A stretch of DNA of 64,000 bases from Pseudomonas maioricensis (GCF_022790535.1 NZ_LOHG01000021.1:1-64000); one strand, 5' to 3'. Positions 43,101 to 54,034 are shown, numbered from the stretch's first letter. Translations and numbers: made by a program. The notes: generated by a model from the sequence alone, not told the origin.

Positions 43101-44582
43101 TCAGGCGATGGCACCCAGAAGCTTTTCCCATTCCTTGTTTTCTTTCTTGGAGACACCGCCCAGCAGATCAAGCGCCTGTCGCAAGCGGAAGCGAGTCAGA
43201 TCAGGGCCGAGGATTTCCATCGCATCAGTCACCGACACTGAGTTGGCCTGCCCGGTGATGGCAGCAAACATCAGCGGCATGGCATCACGTAGCTTGAGCT
43301 CCAGATGCTCAACAACAGCCTGAATGCAGCCCATGATCCGTTCCTTTTCCCACTGACGCAGCGACTCCAGCTTCCACAGGATCAACTGCATGACCTGACG
43401 CACCTGCTCAGGGGACAGTTTCTTGTGCTCGAACAGCTTCACATCCGGCGTCACGCCACCGGCGAAGAAGAAACCGGCCAATGGCGCGACCTGGCTGAAT
43501 GTCTCCACCCTGCCCTGCACATGCGGCGCGATCTTCATCATGTATTCAGGGTTCAGCGCCCAGTGCTGCAGTCGGGCAGCGAACTCTTCGACTGGCAACT
43601 CACGTAACCACTGGCCGTTGAGCCAGGAGAGTTTCTCGATATCGAAGATCGGCCCGCCCAGGGAAACCCGCGAAAGATCAAAATGCTCGACCATTTCTTC
43701 CAGAGAGAACTTCTCGCGCTCGTCCGGCATCGACCAGCCCATGCGCCCCAGGTAGTTGAGCATGGCTTCAGGCATGAAACCCATGCGCTCGTAGAACGTG
43801 ACCGAGGTCGGGTTCTTGCGCTTGGACAGCTTGCTCTTGTCCGGGTTACGCAGCAGCGGCATGTAGCACAGCTGAGGCTTGTCCCAGCCGAAGTATTCGT
43901 AGAGCAGAATCAGCTTGGGAGCCGATGGCAGCCACTCCTCGCCACGCAGTACGTGAGTGATGCCCATCAAATGGTCATCGACAACGTTGGCCAGGAAGTA
44001 AGTCGGCAGACCGTCGGTCTTCATCAACACTTGCATGTCCATGCGATCCCATGGGATCTCCACTTCACCACGCAACATGTCTGGCACCACGCAAACACCC
44101 TCGCTCGGCACTTTCATGCGGATAACGTGAGGTTCACCGGCCGCCAGGCGACGTGCAACTTCTTCTTTGGAAAGCAGCAAGGCACGGCCGTCATAGCGCG
44201 GAGTTTCGCCCTTGGCCATCTGCTCGGCGCGCATCTGATCCAGCTCTTCAGCGGTGCAGAAACACGGGAAAGCATGGCCCAGTTCAACCAGTTGCTGAGC
44301 GTACTTCTGATAAATGTCGCCGCGCTCGCTCTGCCGGTAAGGACCGTGCGGGCCACCCACGTCCGGACCTTCACTCCACTCGATACCCAGCCAGCGCAGC
44401 GCATCGAAAATCTGCTGCTCCGACTCGCGGGTCGAACGCAGTTGATCGGTATCCTCGATGCGCAGGATGAACTCACCGCCATGCTGCTTGGCAAAGCAGT
44501 AGTTGAAGAGCGCGATATAAGCCGTGCCAACGTGAGGGTCGCCAGTAGGCGAAGGCGCGATGCGGGTACGAACGGTGGTCAT
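43101..44582 (-). CDS. gltX: Glutamyl-tRNA synthetase
   Basis: 493 aa class I aminoacyl-tRNA synthetase. The HIGH-like motif is APSPTGDPHVGTAYIALFN (8-26). The KMSKS-like loop is KLSKRKNPTS (about 255). Length fits the discriminating bacterial enzyme. It is followed by two copies of its substrate tRNA-Glu on the same strand, an arrangement seen in other pseudomonads. Confidence 0.97.
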   Translation of the reverse strand: MTTVRTRIAPSPTGDPHVGTAYIALFNYCFAKQHGGEFILRIEDTDQLRSTRESEQQIFDALRWLGIEWSEGPDVGGPHGPYRQSERGDIYQKYAQQLVELGHAFPCFCTAEELDQMRAEQMAKGETPRYDGRALLLSKEEVARRLAAGEPHVIRMKVPSEGVCVVPDMLRGEVEIPWDRMDMQVLMKTDGLPTYFLANVVDDHLMGITHVLRGEEWLPSAPKLILLYEYFGWDKPQLCYMPLLRNPDKSKLSKRKNPTSVTFYERMGFMPEAMLNYLGRMGWSMPDEREKFSLEEMVEHFDLSRVSLGGPIFDIEKLSWLNGQWLRELPVEEFAARLQHWALNPEYMMKIAPHVQGRVETFSQVAPLAGFFFAGGVTPDVKLFEHKKLSPEQVRQVMQLILWKLESLRQWEKERIMGCIQAVVEHLELKLRDAMPLMFAAITGQANSVSVTDAMEILGPDLTRFRLRQALDLLGGVSKKENKEWEKLLGAIA

Positions 44583-44638
44583 GAAAAATCCCGAAATAGG
44601 TCAAACAAGCCGTGAATCTTAACAGGCGCCGAGGATAC

Positions 44639-44740
44639 TGTGGGAGCTGAGCTTGCTCGCGATGAGGGCACAGCGATTCTAAAGTGAAACGCGTCCAGCT
44701 TATCGTCGGAATGCCGCCCAGACCAAACCCGGCTCCCGCA
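44639..44740. repeat. REP/BIME-type repeat, degenerate right end
   Basis: TGTGGGAGCTGAGCTTGCTC at the left; the right end reads CCGGCTCCCGCA instead of a full inverse. The centre shares CTTATCGTCGGAATGCCGCC with the repeat at 34027, inverted. It lies between gltX and uvrB. Confidence 0.75.
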
Positions 44741-44764
44741 GGATTGGTTCAAACTCTCAAACCG

Positions 44765-46780
<2,016 letters not shown>

Positions 46781-47186
46781 AACGTACCTCTTTAATAGCG
46801 TGCGCAGGTTCTGATTAATGACGTGCGCAGGCCTGCGGGATATTGGCTTGCGGGCTTGCACTCAGGCAAGGCGCAGGGCTAAAACCAGAGAAATGCACGC
46901 GTCTGACCCGGCTAGCGGACCAGTCGTACAGAATATGAAGTGATGGAACTACAGATGGAGCCGCTATCACCAGCTTTCAACCCTTCAAACAGGCGGCTAT
47001 TAAAGGAGGCAGGCCGCAATATGACTAAAGGCAGACAAATAACCGCAAAAACCCGGAAAAAATCTGCCCCCGGCTGTCGCCCCGGCCAGAGATGGCCTCT
47101 ATACTGACTCCCCGTTTGTGCACCGCTCTGGCGCATTCGGGTCAGAGCGGGTTTCCCCTCACTTCTCACACAGAGCCGCCACAAAA
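46781..47186. other. 406-base uvrB/aminotransferase intergenic region
   Basis: Divergent promoters are expected here. A TATACT -10-like hexamer (47099-47104) and the palindrome GGCCA-GAGA-TGGCC (47082-47095) precede the aminotransferase. CGTGCGCAGG occurs twice, at 46799-46808 and 46822-46831, near uvrB. A 28-codon frame with a strong ribosome site (AAAGGAGG) starts at 47020. No larger gene is visible. Confidence 0.5.
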
Positions 47187-48383
47187 ATGAGCCTGTTCTC
47201 CGCTGTCGAAATGGCACCACGCGATCCTATCCTGGGCCTCAACGAAGCATTCAACGCCGATACCCGCACCACCAAGGTCAATCTTGGCGTGGGCGTCTAC
47301 TGCAACGAAGAAGGTCGCATTCCCCTTCTGCGCGCCGTTGCCGAAGCAGAGACCATTCGCGTGGCTCAACACGCTCCTCGTGGCTATCTGCCGATCGACG
47401 GCATCGTTGCCTACGATCTGGCAGTACAAAAGCTGCTGTTTGGCGCCGATTCGCCCCTCATCGCCGCCGGCCGCGTGCTGACCACTCAGGCCGTCGGTGG
47501 CACAGGCGCGCTGAAAATCGGTGCTGACTTCCTCAAGCAATTGCGTCCTGATGCCGTTGTGGCCATCAGTGACCCAAGCTGGGAAAACCATCGCGCCCTG
47601 TTTGAAACAGCCGGTTTCCCGGTGCAGAACTATCGTTACTATGATGCGACCAGCCACGACGTGAACCGTTCCGGCATGCTGGAAGACCTGCAGAACCTGC
47701 CATCTGGTTCGATCGTCGTGCTGCACGCGTGCTGCCACAACCCCACCGGCGTTGACCTGACTCTGGAGGACTGGAAAAAAGTCCTGGAAGTGGTCAAGAG
47801 CAAAGGCCACGTGCCATTCCTGGACATGGCGTATCAGGGTTTTGGTGCAGGCATTGATGAAGACGCTGTTGCCGTTCGTCTGTTTGCCGAGTCAGGCCTG
47901 ACGTTCTTCGCCTCCAGCTCGTTCTCCAAATCCTTCTCGCTCTACGGTGAGCGTGTCGGCGCACTGTCGATCATTACTGAGTCAAAGGAAGAGACCACCC
48001 GTGTCCTGTCTCAGGTCAAACGTGTAATTCGCACCAACTATTCCAACCCGCCGACTCACGGCGCGACGATTGTGGCTGCCGTACTGAACAGCCCTGAGCT
48101 GCGCGCGCAGTGGGAAGAAGAGCTGGCAGAAATGCGTGTTCGCATCAAAGGCATGCGCCAAGCCATGGTCGAGCGTCTCGCCAACAACCCCGCAGGTCAG
48201 GACTTTAGCTTTGTGGGTCGCCAAAGCGGCATGTTCTCCTACTCGGGCCTGACCACTGAGCAGGTGCACCGTCTGCGTAACGAGTTCGGCATTTATGCCC
48301 TCGATACCGGCCGCATCTGCGTGGCCGCGCTGAACCAGAGCAACATTGATACCGTCTGCAAAGCGATTATCCAGGTGATCTAA
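47187..48383 (+). CDS. Aromatic/aspartate aminotransferase, class I
   Basis: 398 aa PLP-dependent aminotransferase of the AspC/TyrB/PhhC type. The start is MSLFSAVEMAPRDPILG, as in this family; a longer frame adds 23 unsupported residues. The PLP lysine is in SSFSKSFSLYGERVGAL (about 247). CCHNPTGVDLT (about 180) and DMAYQGFGAG with the PLP-N1 aspartate (about 212) are clear. Specificity between aspartate and tyrosine/phenylalanine cannot be told from sequence; the Pseudomonas orthologue beside uvrB is usually called aromatic. Confidence 0.93.
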   Translation: MSLFSAVEMAPRDPILGLNEAFNADTRTTKVNLGVGVYCNEEGRIPLLRAVAEAETIRVAQHAPRGYLPIDGIVAYDLAVQKLLFGADSPLIAAGRVLTTQAVGGTGALKIGADFLKQLRPDAVVAISDPSWENHRALFETAGFPVQNYRYYDATSHDVNRSGMLEDLQNLPSGSIVVLHACCHNPTGVDLTLEDWKKVLEVVKSKGHVPFLDMAYQGFGAGIDEDAVAVRLFAESGLTFFASSSFSKSFSLYGERVGALSIITESKEETTRVLSQVKRVIRTNYSNPPTHGATIVAAVLNSPELRAQWEEELAEMRVRIKGMRQAMVERLANNPAGQDFSFVGRQSGMFSYSGLTTEQVHRLRNEFGIYALDTGRICVAALNQSNIDTVCKAIIQVI

Positions 48384-48399
48384 GCGGTCACGGTAATAA

Positions 48400-48437
48400 A
48401 AAAAGGGGAAGCAGACGCGAGTCTGGCTTCCCTTTTT
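48400..48437 (+). terminator. Terminator of the aminotransferase gene
   Basis: GGGAAG-CAGAC / GTCTGGCTTCCC with one bulged base, flanked by an A-run and followed by TTTTTT. It starts 22 bases after the stop. Confidence 0.9.
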
Positions 48438-48564
48438 TGCATCTGGCTATGAGGGTCTGACGCTTCGCCAACAAGTTGGCTCCTACGGGTCACTCGTTTG
48501 CCGAGCGCCAGCGCAGCCAAGAACCGCCCAGAAAAACACATCCAGAAACATCTTTTAAATATGT

Positions 48565-48599
48565 AATGAGAATTAACACTGCGGGTATTTGATTCTCAT
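48565..48599. promoter_or_regulatory. Split Fur-like inverted repeat upstream of the fpv operon
   Basis: ATGAGAAT (48566-48573) and ATTCTCAT (48592-48599) are exact inverses separated by 18 bases. Each resembles one half of a Fur box (AATGAGAAT / ATTCTCATT). It lies 117 bases before the fpvG start. The distance is wider than one standard 19-base box, so two Fur half-sites or another dyad-binding regulator are possible. No PvdS-type TAAAT-N16-CGT element was found. Confidence 0.45.
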
Positions 48600-48715
48600 C
48601 CGTCCTAGTAATATGCAGCAGTCGCGTCGGCAAAAGCCACGACCGCTTTTTATGGACACTGTAAGCCCGGGCGACCATCGGGCTGCTCCACACCGTGAAT
48701 CGAGACCGTTACTCC

Positions 48716-49930
48716 ATGTCTAAGAAGTCCCGTTCAAAAATCTGGTTTCTCGTCCACAGCTGGCTGGCCCTGCCCATCTGGTTCTTCGTCCTGATCGTAT
48801 GCTTCACCGGGACGCTGGCGGTGGTGAGCAAAGAGATCATGTGGCTGGTCAATCCGGAAATGCGCGCCAACCAGCCTTCCGCTGACGCCCCACGCCTGAG
48901 CTTTGAAGAGGTAAAGGCGACCATCCAGCGTAATGACCCGCAATTGAAGGTCGGCAGAATTTCCGAGCCTGACGGCGACTATTTTGCCTTGAATGTACGT
49001 GCTACCTACCCTGGCGGACGCTCCGTCGTCGCTTACGCCAACCCCTACACCGGGGTCGTTCAGGGTTTCGCGCCATCATTCGACTTCCCTGCCTTCACCC
49101 GCGCACTGCATGGCTGGTGGCTGGTGCCATTCACCAACGGCTTCTCATGGGGCTGGTACATGGTGTCGCTGTTGAGCATTCCCCTGCTCGCCTCGCTGGT
49201 GACAGGACTGGTGGTCTACAAGAAGTTCTGGAAAGGCTTCCTCAAGCCCACCTTGCGCATCCGCCATGGCGCGCGGATTTTCTGGGGTGACTTCCATCGC
49301 TTGAGCGGGATCTGGTCGATCTGGTTCATCGCCGTGATTTCAATCACCGGCATGTGGTTTTTGATCCAGGCCATCCTGTTTGATAACCAGATCAGTATTT
49401 CCAGCCAGTCGCCGATTGCCTCGGTGATCCCCCATGCCAGTGTTCCGTTGACGGCAGATGGCACCCCGGCACCGATGATCAGCCTCGACAAAGCCGTTGA
49501 AATCACCCGCGAGAAGATTCCCGGCCTGGAGCCCAGCTCCGTCAGCATGCCGCTCAATGCATACAGCAATATCAGCGTCGCGGGCCGCAGCTGGTATCCG
49601 TTGATGTTCCAGACCGCTGAAATCAATCCGTACAGCGGGGAAATCGCCACATCGCACCTGTTGTCGGACCGCTCCGCGCTGGAGTTTGTAACCGAATCGA
49701 TGCGCCCCCTGCACACCGGGGACTTTGGGGGGATATGGATCAAGCTGATCTGGACCTTCTTCGCCCTGATCCTGAGCATGATGGTACTCAGCGGCTTGCT
49801 GATCTGGACCAAGCGCACCGCTCAGGCAACCCTCAACGCGCTCAAGCGCAATGAAAAAACCGAACGCGCCAGCGCCAGACAAAAAACGCTATCGCCCATG
49901 GCCACCGAGATCCCGGAGAACACCCTGTGA
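48716..49930 (+). CDS. fpvG: PepSY-domain inner-membrane protein, ferripyoverdine reductase FpvG-like
   Basis: 404 aa from MSKKSRSKIWFLVHSWL; seven upstream codons in frame are not supported. Four membrane helices are visible: about 15-38, 140-165, 195-220 and 340-365. A large periplasmic part carries a PepSY segment (KAVEITREKIPGLEPSSV). HSWLALPIW and the later GDFHRLSGIW place conserved histidines at membrane faces, as in PepSY reductases. The position as first gene of an eight-gene set matches P. aeruginosa FpvG, the inner-membrane protein needed to reduce pyoverdine-bound iron in the periplasm. Assignment rests on architecture and gene order. Confidence 0.82.
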   Translation: MSKKSRSKIWFLVHSWLALPIWFFVLIVCFTGTLAVVSKEIMWLVNPEMRANQPSADAPRLSFEEVKATIQRNDPQLKVGRISEPDGDYFALNVRATYPGGRSVVAYANPYTGVVQGFAPSFDFPAFTRALHGWWLVPFTNGFSWGWYMVSLLSIPLLASLVTGLVVYKKFWKGFLKPTLRIRHGARIFWGDFHRLSGIWSIWFIAVISITGMWFLIQAILFDNQISISSQSPIASVIPHASVPLTADGTPAPMISLDKAVEITREKIPGLEPSSVSMPLNAYSNISVAGRSWYPLMFQTAEINPYSGEIATSHLLSDRSALEFVTESMRPLHTGDFGGIWIKLIWTFFALILSMMVLSGLLIWTKRTAQATLNALKRNEKTERASARQKTLSPMATEIPENTL

Positions 49931-50469
49931 GCAAGGCAGCCACCGCAACGCCGCCATCGTCCCTGAGCCGTTTCTGGCATAAATGGCGCTTTCATATCAA
50001 CATTCTGCTGGTGCTGATCCCGTTAGGCTTCATGCCCAAATACTTCACTGAAGTGGCTCTTTTCCGCGGTGACAGCGGCCTTGGCCAGCGCGAGATCGGC
50101 GAGGTTCAGGTCGGGCCGTGGAGCATCCGCATGGCGGAGTTTTTTGCTGAAGCCCCCCGCCTTGAGGGCGCATCCGGCTACACCAAGACCTTCAATGCTG
50201 CGCTGTGCGCCGAATGTGCCGACCGCGTCAAGGCCACTTACCTGCGCATCGGCAAGCCACGCAGCCTGCGCGCAGCCGGGGTTATCTTCTTCGGCTCTCC
50301 TTATCGCATGAGCGCCTTCATGCAGATTCCTGAACGCACCGACCCCGATGCCGAACTGTGGATCACCATGGAAGGCTGGGATGGCTCAATGCATCAGGCT
50401 TCCATTCCGCTCTCCAAGGCATCACCTGCAACCGTTGCCTGGCTGAAAAAACAAGGAGTCAAACCATGA
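49927..50469 (+). CDS. fpvH: FpvH-like membrane-anchored protein
   Basis: 180 aa with a GTG start that overlaps the fpvG stop (GTGA). One membrane helix at about 22-40 anchors a periplasmic domain. A CxxC pair (C94, C97) lies in NAALCAECADR. In P. aeruginosa the gene after fpvG is needed for efficient iron release; its biochemistry is not known. Some databases call homologues thiamine pyrophosphate-binding, for which I see no sequence support. It overlaps fpvJ by four bases. Confidence 0.78.
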   Translation: MSKAATATPPSSLSRFWHKWRFHINILLVLIPLGFMPKYFTEVALFRGDSGLGQREIGEVQVGPWSIRMAEFFAEAPRLEGASGYTKTFNAALCAECADRVKATYLRIGKPRSLRAAGVIFFGSPYRMSAFMQIPERTDPDAELWITMEGWDGSMHQASIPLSKASPATVAWLKKQGVKP

Positions 50470-50813
50470 TCGGCAGACCTTATCTGCGCTGGCTGCGTGC
50501 CAGTGCGTTGCCCTTGCTTACCGCTGGCCTGCTTGGCCTGAGCACTCAGGCCATGGCGCACAACCCGATGTGCGAGTGCAAACAGATCGACAATGAACAG
50601 ATCCGCTGCACAGGCGGGTTTTCCGATGGCAGCGGCGCGCCAGGCGTGACCCTTGATGTCATTGGCTATGACGAAACCATTCTGGTGCCCGGCAAGCTGG
50701 GCGAAGACTCGACAGTGACCTTCAAGAAACCGGCTTCCGAGTTCTATGTCCTGTTCGATGCAGGCCCAGGTCACGTGGTCGAGATCGACCAAGCAGATAT
50801 TGAGGCCCCATGA
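50466..50813 (+). CDS. fpvJ: FpvJ-like small periplasmic protein
   Basis: 115 aa. A signal peptide ends at about AMA (residue 31), leaving a mature protein of ~85 aa that begins HNPMCECKQ. Three cysteines (36, 38 and 48) are near the mature N-terminus. I recognise no domain. Start and stop overlap the flanking genes by four bases each (ATGA), so it is translationally coupled. Confidence 0.75.
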   Translation: MIGRPYLRWLRASALPLLTAGLLGLSTQAMAHNPMCECKQIDNEQIRCTGGFSDGSGAPGVTLDVIGYDETILVPGKLGEDSTVTFKKPASEFYVLFDAGPGHVVEIDQADIEAP

Positions 50814-51397
50814 GTACGCCAACCCATCAAGTAGTCCGTCCGGCGGGTGCCGGTCACGAAACGGCTTATGTACTGGCGTTGTGTCTGCTGATCCTGTTGG
50901 TTGCCGGAACCGTCATTGGCTGGCACGGCGAAAGCCAGGAGGTGCAGAAAGTCGCCGCCCATGAACTGGATGCTCGTCGCGACCTGACGGCTTCAGAGCA
51001 AGGTATCTACGCCGACCTGCGCGTCACCCTGGACGAAATTCGTTTGCTTGCACCCGAGCAAGCCACTCCGGTGACACCGCAACAGCTGAGTGATGAAGGC
51101 CTTGCGCCATTTGTCGAAGACGCAAGTTCGGTCAGCCGTGGCGGTCATGCCTGGCAGATGGTCGACAAATCGTACCTTGGGCTGAGTCAGGCCCCGACCG
51201 TAGCCGGATCATTTCTGCTGCGGGTTGGCGCAACCGATGACACGCAGGCCGATATATGGATCAACCGCAGCCCCTCGCTGACCTCCGGCAGCAAGCTCGC
51301 CATCACCGACGTCAGTGACAAAGCCCTGATCGCTTCGGGCTGGCAACAGGTTGTCGCACAGTTCGATGCCGGTGTGACTCGCCAGCACAAGCACTGA
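50810..51397 (+). CDS. fpvK: FpvK-like protein, DUF6162 type
   Basis: 195 aa with one membrane helix at about 22-42 (AYVLALCLLILLVAGTVIGW) and a periplasmic remainder. Homologues are grouped as DUF6162, usually beside metal ABC transporters, as here. It has no cysteine in the periplasmic part. It follows fpvJ with a four-base overlap and precedes fpvC by 35 bases, the only real gap inside the operon. Confidence 0.75.
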   Translation: MSTPTHQVVRPAGAGHETAYVLALCLLILLVAGTVIGWHGESQEVQKVAAHELDARRDLTASEQGIYADLRVTLDEIRLLAPEQATPVTPQQLSDEGLAPFVEDASSVSRGGHAWQMVDKSYLGLSQAPTVAGSFLLRVGATDDTQADIWINRSPSLTSGSKLAITDVSDKALIASGWQQVVAQFDAGVTRQHKH

Positions 51398-51432
51398 TCC
51401 CACGCACTCATTTGAAAGAAGACTGCTAGCCC

Positions 51433-52359
51433 ATGCCTATTTCTCTGAAACGCCGACCGTTGCTGCGCGCAGTACTGGTCGGCCTGCTGGCCACCCTGCT
51501 CGCCCCTCTGGCTCATGCCGACGCCAAGCGCCTGCGCATTGGCATCACGTTGCACCCGTATTACAGCTATGTCGCCAACATCGTCGGCGACAAGGCCGAA
51601 GTCGTGCCGCTGATTCCAGCCGGCTTCAACCCACACGCTTATGAACCGCGTGCCGATGACATCAAACGCATTGGGTCGCTGGACGTCGTGGTTCTTAACG
51701 GCGTAGGTCACGATGACTTCGCCGACCGCATGATTGCTGCCAGCGAAAAGCCGGACATCCCGGTGATCGAAGCCAACGCCGACGTACCACTGCTCGCCGC
51801 CACCGGCGTGGCAGCCAGGGGCGCAGGCAAAGTGGTCAACCCTCATACTTTCTTGTCGATCAGTGCCTCCATTGCCCAGGTCAACAACATTGCCCGCGAG
51901 CTGGGCAAGCTTGATCCGGACAACGCGAAAACCTACACCGCCAACGCGCGGGCCTATGGCAAACGTCTGCGTCAGATGCGTGCCGATGCCCTGGCCAAAC
52001 TGACCAAAGCGCCCAACCCGGACTTGCGGGTTGCAACCGTACACGCAGCCTATGATTACCTGCTGCGCGAATTTGGCCTGGAAGTAACGGCAGTAGTCGA
52101 GCCCGCACACGGTATCGAGCCAAGCCCCAGTCAGCTGAAGAAAACCATCGACCAACTGCGCGAACTGGACGTGAAAGTGATTTTCTCGGAGATGGATTTC
52201 CCCTCCACCTACGTCGAAACCATTCAGCGCGAATCCGGGGTCAAGCTCTATCCGCTCTCGCATATTTCCTACGGCGAATACACCGCCGACAAATATGAGA
52301 AAGAAATGGCAGGCAACCTGGACACCGTAGTCCGCGCCATTCAGGAGTCGGGCGCATGA
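51433..52359 (+). CDS. fpvC: Metal-type periplasmic binding protein FpvC-like
   Basis: 308 aa cluster A-I solute-binding protein. A signal peptide ends near LAHA (residue 29). Candidate metal ligands are H68 (GFNPHAYEP), H138 (VNPHTF), H204 (ATVHAAYDYL) and an acidic residue in IFSEMDF (E253), the ZnuA/PsaA pattern. In P. aeruginosa FpvC takes part in chelating iron freed from pyoverdine in the periplasm. It overlaps fpvD by four bases (ATGA). Confidence 0.85.
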   Translation: MPISLKRRPLLRAVLVGLLATLLAPLAHADAKRLRIGITLHPYYSYVANIVGDKAEVVPLIPAGFNPHAYEPRADDIKRIGSLDVVVLNGVGHDDFADRMIAASEKPDIPVIEANADVPLLAATGVAARGAGKVVNPHTFLSISASIAQVNNIARELGKLDPDNAKTYTANARAYGKRLRQMRADALAKLTKAPNPDLRVATVHAAYDYLLREFGLEVTAVVEPAHGIEPSPSQLKKTIDQLRELDVKVIFSEMDFPSTYVETIQRESGVKLYPLSHISYGEYTADKYEKEMAGNLDTVVRAIQESGA

Positions 52360-53135
52360 CCGCTGCTGAGAAAATCGCAATTCCCGGCAACGGACCGGGC
52401 ATTGAATTCGCGAATGTCAGCCTGACCCTCGGTCGCACCGCAATCCTTGATCGCGTCAGTTTCAAGGTTCGAGCAGGCAGCATTCATGCACTGGTCGGTC
52501 CCAACGGCGGCGGCAAGAGTTCGCTGATCAAGACCATGCTTGGCCAAATGCCCCATCAAGGCCAACTGAGCCTGCAATGGCCCGGCTCGCCTGGGCTGAT
52601 TGGCTACGTGCCGCAAGCGCTGGAATTCGATCGCGGCCTGCCGATCACCGTGGACGACTTCATGGCCGCGATGTGTCAGCGTCGTCCGGCGTTTCTCGGT
52701 CTGTCAAAGCATTACGCCGCAGCAATCGGCGAGGCGCTTGAGCGCGTCGGCATGCAGGACAAACGCAAACGTCGCATGGGTGCGCTGTCCGGTGGCGAAC
52801 GCCAGCGCGTGCTGCTGGCTCAGGGCTTGATCCCGACACCACAGCTGTTGGTGCTTGATGAACCCATGTCGGCGCTGGACGAAGCAGGTATTCAAGTCTT
52901 TGAGCGGCTGCTGGCGGACTGGCGCAAAGCAGGTATCACCGTGCTGTGGATCGAGCACGACCTTGAAGCCGTAAAACGCCTCGCTGATAACGTCACCGGC
53001 CTGAATCGCAGGGTGTTGTTCGATGAAGCGGCAGCCACGGCGCTGACGCCTGAACGTCTATTGACGCTGTTCTCGGCCCACCCTCGGGCTGTAGACGATA
53101 AAGCTGTGAACGCAACAAAAGGGAGCGCTGCCTGA
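52356..53135 (+). CDS. fpvD: Metal ABC transporter ATPase FpvD-like
   Basis: 259 aa. Walker A is GPNGGGKSS (48-56), the signature is LSGGERQRVLLAQGL (about 145), and Walker B with catalytic glutamate is LLVLDEPMSALD (about 167). The switch histidine lies in LWIEHDLEAV. It pairs with the FpvE permease. Its stop shares a base with the fpvE ATG (TGATG). Confidence 0.9.
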   Translation: MTAAEKIAIPGNGPGIEFANVSLTLGRTAILDRVSFKVRAGSIHALVGPNGGGKSSLIKTMLGQMPHQGQLSLQWPGSPGLIGYVPQALEFDRGLPITVDDFMAAMCQRRPAFLGLSKHYAAAIGEALERVGMQDKRKRRMGALSGGERQRVLLAQGLIPTPQLLVLDEPMSALDEAGIQVFERLLADWRKAGITVLWIEHDLEAVKRLADNVTGLNRRVLFDEAAATALTPERLLTLFSAHPRAVDDKAVNATKGSAA

Positions 53136-54034
53136 TGGATTACGAGCAGTTTCGTCTTTTCATTCAAGGGCTGGCGTCATCCGGCTACCTGCCTGAAGCA
53201 TTGGCCTACGGCTTCGTGGTCAACGCGTTGCTGGCCGGGCTGCTGATCGGTCCGGTCCTGGGCGGGCTGGGAACACTGGTGGTGGTCAAGCGCTTCGCAT
53301 TTTTCTCCGAAGCCGTGGGTCATGCGGCGCTGACAGGGGTAGCCGTTGGCATCCTGCTCGGTGAACCCTACACCAGCCCGTACGGTTCGCTGTTTGGCTA
53401 CTGCCTGCTGTTCGGTATTGTCCTCAACTACCTGCGCAATCGTACTGGCCTGGCGCCGGACACACTGATCGGCGTCTTCCTTTCGGTATCCCTGGCCTTT
53501 GGTGCAAGCCTGCTGCTGATACTGGCAGGCAAGATCAACATCCACATCCTTGAGAACGTGCTGTTCGGTTCAGTGTTGACCGTCAACGGCAATGATCTGT
53601 TGGTGCTCGCGGTGGTCGGTTCGCTGGTCATGGGTCTGAGTTTGCCGCTCTACAACCGCATCATGCTGGCCAGTTTCAACCCGCAGCTTGCCGCCGTGCG
53701 CGGCGTTGCAGTCAAGGCGCTGGATTACCTGTTCGTGATTCTGGTGACCCTGATTACCGTGGCCGCAGTAAAAGTCATCGGCGCGATTCTGGTCGGCGCC
53801 CTGCTGGTTATCCCGGCGGCTGCAGCACGCCTGCTCAGCCAGTCGCTGAAAGGCTTTTTCTGGATATCAGTAGGCATCGCTACCGTCAGCACCTTGTGCG
53901 GCATCCTGTTGCCGATCGTTTTTGACCTGCCTGTACCGTCCGGCGCGGCGATCATTCTCGTCGCTGGCATGGCATTCGCTCTGGCCGCCATCGCTCGCGG
54001 CACCGTACCGAGCCTCAAAGGGAATATTGGATAA
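53135..54034 (+). CDS. fpvE: Metal ABC transporter permease FpvE-like
   Basis: 299 aa ABC-3 family membrane subunit with eight or nine helices. The conserved GPVLGGLGTLVVVKRFAFFSEAVGHAAL motif (key RFAFFSEAVGHAAL at about 51-64) is typical of Zn/Mn/Fe importers. It would carry iron across the inner membrane after release from pyoverdine. It shares one base with fpvF (TAATG). Confidence 0.9.
   Translation: MDYEQFRLFIQGLASSGYLPEALAYGFVVNALLAGLLIGPVLGGLGTLVVVKRFAFFSEAVGHAALTGVAVGILLGEPYTSPYGSLFGYCLLFGIVLNYLRNRTGLAPDTLIGVFLSVSLAFGASLLLILAGKINIHILENVLFGSVLTVNGNDLLVLAVVGSLVMGLSLPLYNRIMLASFNPQLAAVRGVAVKALDYLFVILVTLITVAAVKVIGAILVGALLVIPAAAARLLSQSLKGFFWISVGIATVSTLCGILLPIVFDLPVPSGAAIILVAGMAFALAAIARGTVPSLKGNIG

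Noticed and set aside
46781..46861. LexA box upstream of uvrB
   Set aside because: No CTGT-N8-ACAG or near match was found in this strip.
48541..48715. PvdS iron-starvation box before fpvG
   Set aside because: TAAAT occurs at about 48556 but no CGT follows at 16-17 bases.
49927..50469. Thiamine pyrophosphate-binding label for the FpvH-like protein
   Set aside because: No GDG-N-type ThDP motif; 180 aa with a membrane helix and CxxC instead.
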